Below, one piece after another: positions 4,967 through 11,261 of a stretch of DNA of 11,261 nucleotides. The position numbers were made by a program, and so were the translations under genes. The stretch spans positions 338 to 11,598 of the forward strand of contig DBDN01000061.1 of assembly GCA_002293615.1 (NCBI GenBank), read 5' to 3'. Within the stretch, counting starts at the first letter, position 1. Every line of letters begins with the position of its first letter. Source of the DNA: Betaproteobacteria bacterium UBA931 (GTDB lineage Bacteria; Pseudomonadota; Gammaproteobacteria; Burkholderiales; Casimicrobiaceae). The notes under the pieces were generated by a model. The model was not told the DNA's origin, did not search any database, and saw nothing but the letters and a program-made list of their open reading frames with translations.

Positions 4967-7320
4967 CAGAAAATTTGCTCAAGCGATTCGGTATTGACCG
5001 GCTCCAACATTTCAGTTTCATCCGGCGGGCCGAATTCGGAGTAAAACCACTCTTTATCCGAGCTGGATTCGTCGCGCAAGCCGGTTTCAGTATTGATGGG
5101 GACGGATATGATATCGCGTGGCGGATTGAGTGGTGTTTCCGGAATATCTTTGAGTGCATCCTTCATAAAGTCAATCCAGATTGGGAGCGCTGCGGCGGAA
5201 CCGGTTTCGCGGTTTCCGAGCGAACGCGGATGGTCGTAACCAATCCAGACGATACTGACCAGGTCGGCGTTATAACCGCAGAACCAAGCGTCGATATAAT
5301 CGTTTGTTGTACCGGTTTTACCGGCCAAATCGTTGCGCTTTAACGAGCGGGCGCGGGATGCGGTGCCGCGGTCAACAACGTCGCGCAACATTGAATTCAT
5401 GATGAAGGCGTTGCGCGGATCGATAACCTGTTCGCGGGTTTCCTCAAGCATGGTAGGCGGTTTTCCTTGAACGATATTGCCGCGCGCATCGGTGATCGTA
5501 TCGATGAAGTAGGGCGTTATACGGTAGCCGCCGTTGGCAAAAACAGAATAAGCACTGGCCATTTGCATCGGCGTTACCGCTCCGGCACCGAGTGCCATTG
5601 TTAAATAAGCCGGATGGTCAGCGGCGGAAAAGCCGAAACGGGTAATGTAATCCTGCGCGTATTGCGGTGAGATTGCCTGCAATACACGGATGGTAACCAG
5701 GTTCTTGGATTTGGCCAGCGCCATACGCAGGCGCATCGGGCCTTCGTAATCACCGCCATAATTTTTAGGTTCCCAGTCGGTACCGCCGGCTTCTTCGGCA
5801 GGGATAAAAAATGGTCCGTCATTGATAATGGTGCCGGGTGAAAAACCTTTTTCCAGTGCCGCGGAGTAAATGAAAGGTTTGAACGATGAGCCGGGTTGTC
5901 GCCGGGCCTGGGTGGCATGGTTGAATTTATTGCGTTCAAAATCAAAACCGCCGACCAATGCCAGCAACGCACCGGTTTGTGGATCGGTGGCAACCAGCGA
6001 GGCCTCCACTTCCGGGATTTGCGAGATCGACCATTCGTTATTGAATTTTGATAGGCGAATTACAGCGCCGCGGGTGAGTTTAAGATTCGCAGGGGCTTGG
6101 GGTCGCAGGGCTTTTTCCGCAAATTTCAAGCTTTTACCGGTTAAAGTGGCGATTGTGCCGTCAGAGATCAAGACGCGGAGCTCATTGGGTGAGGCATCAA
6201 GGACAACGGCAGGCAACAGGTTATCGTAATTGGCAAGATTGAGAAAAAGCGTATCCATCAAGGCAGGATCATCTTCGCGCGTATCCGCCGGCAGGACCAC
6301 TTTACTCTCTGGGCCGCGAAAGCCGTGGCGGCGGTCATAATCAAAAGCGCCTTGACGCAATGCATGATAAGCAGATTTTTGCATATCGTTCGACAGCGTT
6401 GTCCAGACCGTTAAACCGCGCGTATAGGCTTCTTGCCCGTAAGCTTCTACAATCTTGCGTCGTGCCATTTCGGCTACGTATTCGGCATGCAACGGAATCA
6501 GCGGACGTTCTTGAGTATTTTGTGTGCGTAGTACCAACGGTTCTTTTTGAGCAGCGTCATAGGTTCGATCGTCGATATAATCCAATAAGCGCATGCGATC
6601 AAGTACGTAATTCTGGCGTGTGCGGGCGCGTTGCGGATTGACCAGCGGATTATATTGAGAAGGCGCTTTGGGTAGCCCAGCGAGCATGGCGGCCTCCGCG
6701 GGCGTGAGTTCCTGCAAGTTTTTACCGTAATAAATGCGCGCCGCTGCCGCAAATCCGTAAGCGCGCTGGCCGAGGAAAATCTGGTTGATATAAAGCTGGA
6801 GGATTTCGTCTTTCGATAAGTTGGCTTCGATTTTCCACGCCAATAATGCTTCCTGTAGTTTGCGTAGATATGATCTTTCTCGGGTCAGGAAGAAATTACG
6901 GGCTACCTGCATGGTGATGGTGCCAGCACCTTGACGGGTGTTGGTGGTAACGTTGGCCAGAACAGCGCGGGCAACGGAAAGATAATCCACGCCGCCATGC
7001 GAATAGAATCTATCGTCTTCTGCAGCCAGAATAGCCTGTTTTAGTACTTCGGGCACTTCGTCGATGCGTACCACCGAGCGCCGTTCTTCACCGAATTCGC
7101 CGATCAATACGCCTTCACGTGTTACAACCCGAAGCGGTATTTTGGGTTGGTAATCGGTTAAAACATCAAGATCTGGTAGTGTCGGGTACAAAAGCGCGAT
7201 CACGAATGCTCCCAAGAGCACGACGATCAATAGTAGCCCAATAGCGACAGAACAGAAATAAAAGAACCAGCGAGTCAACAAAACTAAATAATTCCGACAA
7301 TAATGATCATGATAACGCAA
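4966..7320 (-). CDS. mrcA: Penicillin-binding protein 1A (bifunctional glycosyltransferase/transpeptidase)
   Basis: A class A PBP of 784 residues that polymerises lipid II glycan strands and cross-links their peptides in the periplasm, anchored in the inner membrane. In order: a transmembrane anchor at about 20-45; glycosyltransferase family 51 domain at about 65-240 with AAEDDRFYSHGGVD (catalytic Glu101), RQGAGTITMQVARNFFL (129-145) and KDEILQLYINQIFLGQRAYG (170-189); a linker/OB-like insert at about 300-435; and the transpeptidase domain with SxxK at Ser478-Lys481 (PGSSFKP), SxN at Ser538-Asn540 and KTGT at 668-671. All key residues are present. The C-terminus is acidic. Length suits the family, though shorter than E. 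coli PBP1A (about 850). Codon 1 is TTG (7320) with a weak ribosome binding site; TTG codons 14 and 15 (7281, 7278) could also serve and would place the start nearer the membrane anchor. It is divergent from pilM, a known ponA-pil arrangement, and coupled to the downstream gene. Confidence 0.96.
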   Translation of the reverse strand: MRYHDHYCRNYLVLLTRWFFYFCSVAIGLLLIVVLLGAFVIALLYPTLPDLDVLTDYQPKIPLRVVTREGVLIGEFGEERRSVVRIDEVPEVLKQAILAAEDDRFYSHGGVDYLSVARAVLANVTTNTRQGAGTITMQVARNFFLTRERSYLRKLQEALLAWKIEANLSKDEILQLYINQIFLGQRAYGFAAAARIYYGKNLQELTPAEAAMLAGLPKAPSQYNPLVNPQRARTRQNYVLDRMRLLDYIDDRTYDAAQKEPLVLRTQNTQERPLIPLHAEYVAEMARRKIVEAYGQEAYTRGLTVWTTLSNDMQKSAYHALRQGAFDYDRRHGFRGPESKVVLPADTREDDPALMDTLFLNLANYDNLLPAVVLDASPNELRVLISDGTIATLTGKSLKFAEKALRPQAPANLKLTRGAVIRLSKFNNEWSISQIPEVEASLVATDPQTGALLALVGGFDFERNKFNHATQARRQPGSSFKPFIYSAALEKGFSPGTIINDGPFFIPAEEAGGTDWEPKNYGGDYEGPMRLRMALAKSKNLVTIRVLQAISPQYAQDYITRFGFSAADHPAYLTMALGAGAVTPMQMASAYSVFANGGYRITPYFIDTITDARGNIVQGKPPTMLEETREQVIDPRNAFIMNSMLRDVVDRGTASRARSLKRNDLAGKTGTTNDYIDAWFCGYNADLVSIVWIGYDHPRSLGNRETGSAAALPIWIDFMKDALKDIPETPLNPPRDIISVPINTETGLRDESSSDKEWFYSEFGPPDETEMLEPVNTESLEQIF

Positions 7321-7449
7321 GGCTCGATTGTAGTCAGCCCTGCAACACTTTAATAAAAAAAGTAAAAATATTTTGTTGTATTCGGGACTTGCATGTGTAT
7401 TTTAATGTAGATTCCCAAATAGATTGTTGATTTCAACGAAAACTTAATT
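7321..7449. promoter_or_regulatory. Divergent mrcA/pilM promoter region
   Basis: These 129 bases separate two divergent units and must carry both promoters. The centre (about 7349-7380) is very AT-rich. On the + strand, TTTAAT (7401-7406) is a fair -10 box 44 bases before pilM, but no good -35 lies at the right distance. On the - strand, TACAAT (complement of 7327-7332) is a good -10 box with a poor TTATTA-like -35. A transcript from it would start almost at the TTG 7320 codon, which mildly favours a later mrcA start codon. The function is certain from layout; the individual boxes are weak. Confidence 0.4.
7424..7439. repeat. Small palindrome in the pilM leader
   Basis: GTTGA (7426-7430), spacer TT, TCAAC (7433-7437) is a perfect inverted repeat, extendable by a T-G wobble and a T-A pair to 7424-7439. 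It ends 10 bases before the pilM ATG, in the place where a Shine-Dalgarno sequence would be expected, and no clear one is seen. It could be an operator or an mRNA hairpin, or chance. Confidence 0.3.
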
Positions 7450-8532
7450 ATGTTTACCGATAAAATTTTACTCCCGTTTGGGACAGGAGCATCTCAAGTC
7501 ATCGGTGCTGATATAGGGTCGTCGTCGATTAAATTGGTTGAACTTTCCGGGCGTAATGGCAAGTATCAGCTGGAGCGCTACGTGATCGAAACGTTACCGA
7601 AAGATTTGATTCAGGATGGCAATATTACAAATATTGACCAAGTCAGCGATATTTTCCGGCGCGGTTTAAAACGCTTGGGCAGCAGGATCAAGTTGGTAGC
7701 GGTGGCGTTGCCGACGGCGACGGCGATTACCAAAAAGATCTCCGTTCCGGCAGACCAGGAAGAAGAGGAGCTTGAGCTGACGGTTGAAGCCGAGGCCAAT
7801 CAGTCCATCCCGTTTCCGCTGGATGAAGTCAATTTGGATTATTGGGTGCTTGGCGCGGCACCCAATATGCCGGGCGAGGTGGAAGTGCTGATTGCGGCGG
7901 CGCGTCGTGAGAAGGTGGATGATTACTCGGCTATTGTAGAAGGGGCCGGCGCCAAACCGGAAATCGTCGATATCGAATCGCTCGCGATCCAGAATGCATT
8001 CAGCCTGATTATGCCCGGATTGCCCGGTAAAGGGCGCGGGCAAAATATTGCGTTATTTGACATCGGCAGTAACGGTACGCGCTTCTTCGTGTTTCGCGAC
8101 AAAGATATACTTTTTTCGCGGGAATTGAGTTTTGGCGGCAACCAACTGACGGCGGAAATCCAAAGGGCGTTCAGTTTGCCGACGGCGGAAGCGGAAACGG
8201 CAAAGAAAACCGGCGGCTTGCCCGATAGTTATAAAAATGATGTATTGCGGCCTTATTTGGATAATGTTGCAATGGAAGTCGCCCGCGCGTTGCAGTTTTT
8301 CAGTACAACAACAACCTTTGGTACGGTGCAGCAGGTTGTAATTTCCGGCGGCGGCGGGTTGTTGCGCGGTATTGATAAAGTGGTGTCGCAGCAGGCCAGC
8401 GTGCCGGCGACCATTGCCAATCCTTTTTCCACGATGAAAACCGCAGGCCGAGTTCGCGTCCAACAATTGGCCCAGGATGCTCCTTTGCTGTTGACGGCGA
8501 GCGGACTGGCTTTGAGGAGTTTTGAATCATGA
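7450..8532 (+). CDS. pilM: Type IV pilus inner-membrane platform protein PilM
   Basis: A 360-residue actin-like (FtsA-fold) ATP-binding protein on the cytoplasmic face of the pilus alignment complex, where it binds the N-terminal tail of PilN. Motifs in order: phosphate-1 GADIGSSSIKLVELSG (19-34); VALPTATAITKKISVP (85-100), typical of PilM; the EEEELELTVEAEANQSIPFPLDEV segment (104-127); phosphate-2 ALFDIGSNGTRFFVF (201-215); and the adenosine motif VISGGGGLLRGID (297-309). Length is as expected for the family. ATG 7450 is the natural start by alignment, though no good ribosome binding site precedes it. It opens the pilMNOPQ operon and its stop overlaps pilN by ATGA. It lacks a membrane segment, as usual. 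Confidence 0.97.
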   Translation: MFTDKILLPFGTGASQVIGADIGSSSIKLVELSGRNGKYQLERYVIETLPKDLIQDGNITNIDQVSDIFRRGLKRLGSRIKLVAVALPTATAITKKISVPADQEEEELELTVEAEANQSIPFPLDEVNLDYWVLGAAPNMPGEVEVLIAAARREKVDDYSAIVEGAGAKPEIVDIESLAIQNAFSLIMPGLPGKGRGQNIALFDIGSNGTRFFVFRDKDILFSRELSFGGNQLTAEIQRAFSLPTAEAETAKKTGGLPDSYKNDVLRPYLDNVAMEVARALQFFSTTTTFGTVQQVVISGGGGLLRGIDKVVSQQASVPATIANPFSTMKTAGRVRVQQLAQDAPLLLTASGLALRSFES

Positions 8533-9185
8533 GTCAACCACGGATCAATCTTCTCCCTTATCGTCAGGAAAAACGTGCACGCAAACAGCGTGAATTTGTC
8601 ATGATGGCAATTTTTGCCGCGATTGTGGGTGGGGTACTTGTTTTTTTGGGCAATTCCTTTTTGCAACAGAAAGCGGACACGCAAAATAACCGTAATCAGT
8701 TGCTGGAAACCGAAATTCGCAAGCTGGATCAGCAAATTAAAGAGATCGACCGTTTGCGTGAAGACATTCGCCTGGCGGTTGAGCGAAAAAATACGGTGGA
8801 AGCATTGCAGGCGAACCGTGCTCAATCGGTACATTTGTTGGACGAAATGGCAAAACGTTTGCCGGAAGGTGTTTATCTCAGAACATCCAAGCAAAAAGGC
8901 AATACGGTGACCGTTACGGGCTATGCGCAGTCGAATGCCCATGTTTCGGCGTTTATGCGTAATATTGACGCTTCACAATGGTTGAATAATCCGCGTTTGG
9001 TTGAGGTGAAACTGGTGACCATTAAAGATGGCGAGCCCGCACAGGGTTCAAGACAATCGTCAGGGAAAGCGGCAGGCCCAATGATCGCTAATGAATTCAC
9101 CATGATCTTCGACGTAAAACGTGCCGAAGATCGGGAAAAGGAAACTCAAAAAGCAACGGCGGCTGTGGAACAAGGGGGTGCATAA
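8529..9185 (+). CDS. pilN: Type IV pilus assembly protein PilN
   Basis: A 218-residue bitopic inner-membrane protein. The short cytoplasmic tail carries the conserved PilM-binding motif INLLPYR (6-12) followed by a basic stretch. A single transmembrane helix spans about 23-45. A periplasmic coiled coil follows at about 48-95 (rich in Gln, Arg, Leu and Glu), then the small alpha/beta domain with LLDEMAKRLPEGVYLRTSKQKGNTVTVTGYA (103-133). PilN pairs with PilO and links cytoplasmic PilM to periplasmic PilP. The C-terminal 30 or so residues (from NEFTMIFDVKR on) end in a charged, Ala/Gln-rich tail. The ATG overlaps the pilM stop (ATGA), and the stop overlaps pilO (TAATG), which implies coupled translation and matched amounts of the partners. 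Confidence 0.96.
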   Translation: MSQPRINLLPYRQEKRARKQREFVMMAIFAAIVGGVLVFLGNSFLQQKADTQNNRNQLLETEIRKLDQQIKEIDRLREDIRLAVERKNTVEALQANRAQSVHLLDEMAKRLPEGVYLRTSKQKGNTVTVTGYAQSNAHVSAFMRNIDASQWLNNPRLVEVKLVTIKDGEPAQGSRQSSGKAAGPMIANEFTMIFDVKRAEDREKETQKATAAVEQGGA

Positions 9186-9811
9186 TGGAATTGTCTGTAG
9201 GATCGCTTGATTTTCAGGATGCCGGAAGTTGGCCGCTATGGCAGAAGTTGGCGGTATGTGCAGTGATAATTGTGGCTATCGTTGCCGCAGGCGTTTATTT
9301 CATGTGGAAAGCAAAATACGAAACATGGAAAGAAGCGGAACGCAAGGAAGTTCAGTTAAAACAACAATACACTGAGCGCAAGATTAAGACGATCAATCAC
9401 GATTTGTATATTGAGCAACTTGACCAGATCCAGCGCGAATTTGGTGTATTGGTGAAAAATCTGCCAAGTAAATCCGAAATCGATGCTCTTTTGGTGGATG
9501 TGAATCAGGCGGGCATTGCACGGGGATTGCAGTTTGATTTGTTCAAGCCGGCGCAGAATGAGAAAAAGGCCGAATTTTATGCTGAAATTCCCATTGAAAT
9601 TAAATTGACCGGGGATTACCACGGAATGGGTGGGTTTGTCAGCGATGTTGCTGCTTTGCCGCGGATCGTCACGATCAACGATGTCTCGATTGAGCGCAAT
9701 AAAGGCGTGTTGACGATGGCGGCGGTGGCGCGAACGTTTCGCTATCTTGATGAACAGGAACAGCAACAGCAAAAAGCACAACAGCAGAAAGCGTCGGGAG
9801 TGAAAAAATGA
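9185..9811 (+). CDS. pilO: Type IV pilus assembly protein PilO
   Basis: A 208-residue inner-membrane protein, the partner of PilN. It has a short cytoplasmic N-terminus (MELSVGSLDFQDAGSWPLWQ), one transmembrane helix at about 21-40, a periplasmic coiled coil at about 45-90, the family signature FGVLVKNLPSKSEIDALLVDVNQAGIARGLQFDLF (86-120), and a ferredoxin-like domain ending near 187 (IEIKLTGDYHGMGGFVSDVAALPRIVTINDV). The last 20 residues form a Gln/Lys-rich low-complexity tail (EQEQQQQKAQQQK, 190-202). A run of G (9174-9178) serves as ribosome binding site for the overlapping TAATG start. Its stop overlaps pilP as ATGA. Confidence 0.96.
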   Translation: MELSVGSLDFQDAGSWPLWQKLAVCAVIIVAIVAAGVYFMWKAKYETWKEAERKEVQLKQQYTERKIKTINHDLYIEQLDQIQREFGVLVKNLPSKSEIDALLVDVNQAGIARGLQFDLFKPAQNEKKAEFYAEIPIEIKLTGDYHGMGGFVSDVAALPRIVTINDVSIERNKGVLTMAAVARTFRYLDEQEQQQQKAQQQKASGVKK

Positions 9812-10317
9812 TGAAGAGGATGATTTTTTTACCGTTATTGTTTGCGCTTTTTCTGGTTGGTTGCGGTGAGCAACATCAGGATTTAAGGCGCTGGATGGAG
9901 CAGCAGGGCGTGGATGCGCGCGGAAAAATTGATCCGATCCCCGAATTTCCCGAGTACCAGCCGTTCGTTTACAACGCTTACGACATACAAGATCCGTTTT
10001 TCCCGCGAAAAATTACAGTTGATGTTGAAGAGGGCGGCCCTGATAAAACACGCCCGCCCGAACCGCTGGAGGCTTTTCCGCTGGAAAGTTTGACCATGGT
10101 TGGGACGTTGTCGCAAAAACAAAACATATTCGGTTTGGTGCGTACCGGTCAGGGAGAAATCTATCAGGTGCGCATTGGTAACTACATGGGACAAAACTAC
10201 GGCAAGATTGTTTCCATTACCGAAACGGAAATCATCTTGAATGAATTGGTGCAAGACGGTGCGGGCGACTGGACGGATCGTACCAATTCTTTGCTGTTAA
10301 CAGAATCAGGGAAATAA
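9808..10317 (+). CDS. pilP: Type IV pilus lipoprotein PilP
   Basis: A 169-residue lipoprotein. A short signal peptide ends in the lipobox LVGC with lipidated Cys19 (counting from ATG 9808; ATG 9811 is also possible). A flexible, Pro- and acid-rich N-terminal region follows, with YNAYDIQDPFFPRK (55-68), the part that in known systems contacts PilN/PilO. After that comes the compact beta domain LESLTMVGTLSQKQNIFGLVRTGQGEIYQVRIGNYMGQNYGKIVSI (92-137), the HR/PilP domain that binds the secretin PilQ. PilP thus connects the inner-membrane PilMNO complex with the outer-membrane channel. The start overlaps the pilO stop (ATGA), and pilQ starts 12 bases after its stop. Confidence 0.96.
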   Translation: MMKRMIFLPLLFALFLVGCGEQHQDLRRWMEQQGVDARGKIDPIPEFPEYQPFVYNAYDIQDPFFPRKITVDVEEGGPDKTRPPEPLEAFPLESLTMVGTLSQKQNIFGLVRTGQGEIYQVRIGNYMGQNYGKIVSITETEIILNELVQDGAGDWTDRTNSLLLTESGK

Positions 10318-10329
10318 ACGAGGTTAGAA

Positions 10330-11261
10330 ATGACTAAAACAACTTTCGATATGAAATGGCGTGTGGCTCTGAAGATGTGCTCCGGTTTGCTGATTTTATG
10401 GGCATTTTTGTTGCCATCACTTTCGGCATTCGCCCAGGACAATAAACTGGAAAACGTTACGGTTTCCAAGGGCAGCAATGGTGAAACAATTGTCCGTTTT
10501 CATCTGCAATCGGCGCTTACGGGGGCACCCTCTGGATTTACAATTGAATCGCCGCCGCGCGTAGCGCTGGATTTCCCCAATGTGGCTAACGCAATGCAGA
10601 GCAATCGCCAGACGATTGATGATGAGGTGGTGCGCAGCGTTAACTTTGTCCAAACCGGCGGTAAAACCCGTGCAGTGATGAATCTTAATAAACCGCAGCA
10701 GTCGAAGACCGAGATTGAAGGCAATGTTGTTGTGGTTTATCTGACCGGCGAAATCCAGGATGAGACGACGGCGACGATGCAGCAGGTCCAGCATTTTGCG
10801 GAAAGCAAAGCGGGTGACGTTCACCATGCTTTGCGTGATATCGATTTTCGCCGTGGCGCTAATGGTGAAGGATTGGTGGTCGTAGATCTTTCCGATAGTT
10901 CGACGGGGATCGATATTCGCCAGCAGGGTAAGCAGCTCATTGTTGATTTTCTGAAAACTGATTTGCCGCATAATCTTGTTCGGCGCCTTGACGTAGCGGA
11001 TTTCGGTACGCCTGTGGTATTGATTGACACTTTTTCACAAGGCGACAGAACGCGGATGGTGATTGAGCCGCGCGGTATTTGGGAACACTCCGCTTATCAG
11101 ACCGACACGCGTTTTACGCTGGAAGTGAAACAGATCATTGAAGACCCCAATAAATTGACCCAAGGTTCGCGTAAAGGTTATAAAGGGGACAAGCTGTCAT
11201 TGAATTTCCAGAATGTTGAGGTGCGTGCGGTATTGCAGGTCATCGCCGACTTTACCGGCTT
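10330..11261 (+). CDS. pilQ: Type IV pilus secretin PilQ, N-terminal part (cut by right edge)
   Basis: The first 310 codons of the outer-membrane secretin through which the pilus exits; the frame is open to the window edge. Codon 1 is ATG 10330 with AGG (10321-10323) as ribosome binding site. A signal peptide with a long n-region covers 1-35 (hydrophobic core about 18-31, likely cleavage after SAFA). Two AMIN-type domains follow at about 38-138 and 160-275 (for example FTIESPPRVALDFPNV and GLVVVDLSDSSTGIDIRQQGKQLIVDFL); AMIN domains bind peptidoglycan. From about residue 287, GYKGDKLSLNFQNVEVRAVL opens the secretin N0 (STN) domain, broken off at ADFTGF. The N1 and secretin pore domains must lie right of the window. 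It is the last visible gene of pilMNOPQ. Confidence 0.95.
   Translation, partial: MTKTTFDMKWRVALKMCSGLLILWAFLLPSLSAFAQDNKLENVTVSKGSNGETIVRFHLQSALTGAPSGFTIESPPRVALDFPNVANAMQSNRQTIDDEVVRSVNFVQTGGKTRAVMNLNKPQQSKTEIEGNVVVVYLTGEIQDETTATMQQVQHFAESKAGDVHHALRDIDFRRGANGEGLVVVDLSDSSTGIDIRQQGKQLIVDFLKTDLPHNLVRRLDVADFGTPVVLIDTFSQGDRTRMVIEPRGIWEHSAYQTDTRFTLEVKQIIEDPNKLTQGSRKGYKGDKLSLNFQNVEVRAVLQVIADFTG

Noticed and set aside
4876..5343. A 155-codon + strand frame opposite mrcA
   Set aside because: It runs antisense to the conserved 3' half of mrcA, has no ribosome binding site and no recognisable motif.
10417..10971. A 184-codon - strand frame opposite pilQ
   Set aside because: pilQ is intact and clearly coding here; the opposite frame has no family resemblance.
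1..11261. A novel defence, mobile or biosynthetic system
   Set aside because: All but one gene belong to familiar core families in known orders, composition is even, and no repeats, integrases or toxin-antitoxin pairs were seen.

Overview
The window looks like ordinary core chromosome of a Gram-negative proteobacterium, most likely a betaproteobacterium. The evidence is an LPS-heptose gene pair with a stand-alone HldC (not fused as in E. coli HldE), a magnesium-type HemB with the DVALDP...HGQDG signature, and a ponA gene divergent from pilMNOPQ. Base composition looks moderate and even throughout. I see no mobile element, integrase, tRNA, rRNA or CRISPR array, and no sign of recent transfer. 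Both edges cut a gene: the LpoA/LppC-type gene on the left and pilQ on the right.

Region 1 (3-3167, + strand) is a tightly packed envelope operon: 3' end of lpoA, then yraN, gmhA/diaA-like, dolP (dual BON lipoprotein), hldC and tusA. Gaps are 15 bases or less and three junctions overlap. The first four genes follow the lpoA-yraN-diaA-yraP(dolP) order known from E. coli. The sugar isomerase here keeps the GmhA catalytic and metal-binding residues that DiaA lacks, and hldC lies two genes downstream, so the locus probably supplies ADP-heptose for LPS.

Region 2 (3168-4319) is a 135-base intergenic stretch with an inverted repeat and a good ribosome binding site, followed by hemB (5-aminolevulinate to porphobilinogen). 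hemB converges on the next unit across only 23 bases, where inverted repeats and a T tract lie.

Region 3 (4343-7320, - strand) holds mrcA/ponA, a complete class A penicillin-binding protein (PBP1A). It is translationally coupled (TGATG) to an uncharacterised 207-residue protein.

Region 4 (7321-11261) is an AT-rich divergent promoter region and then pilM, pilN, pilO, pilP and pilQ. These form the inner-membrane alignment complex and the outer-membrane secretin of the type IV pilus. Each junction from pilM to pilP is a 1-4 base stop/start overlap.

The common theme is the cell envelope: peptidoglycan synthesis (PBP1A and an LpoA-type activator), LPS heptose, outer-membrane lipoproteins, and pilus passage through peptidoglycan (the AMIN domains of PilQ). 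I found no convincing new biological system. The least explained items are the protein coupled to mrcA, the mix of DiaA position with GmhA active site, and small inverted repeats near hemB and pilM.
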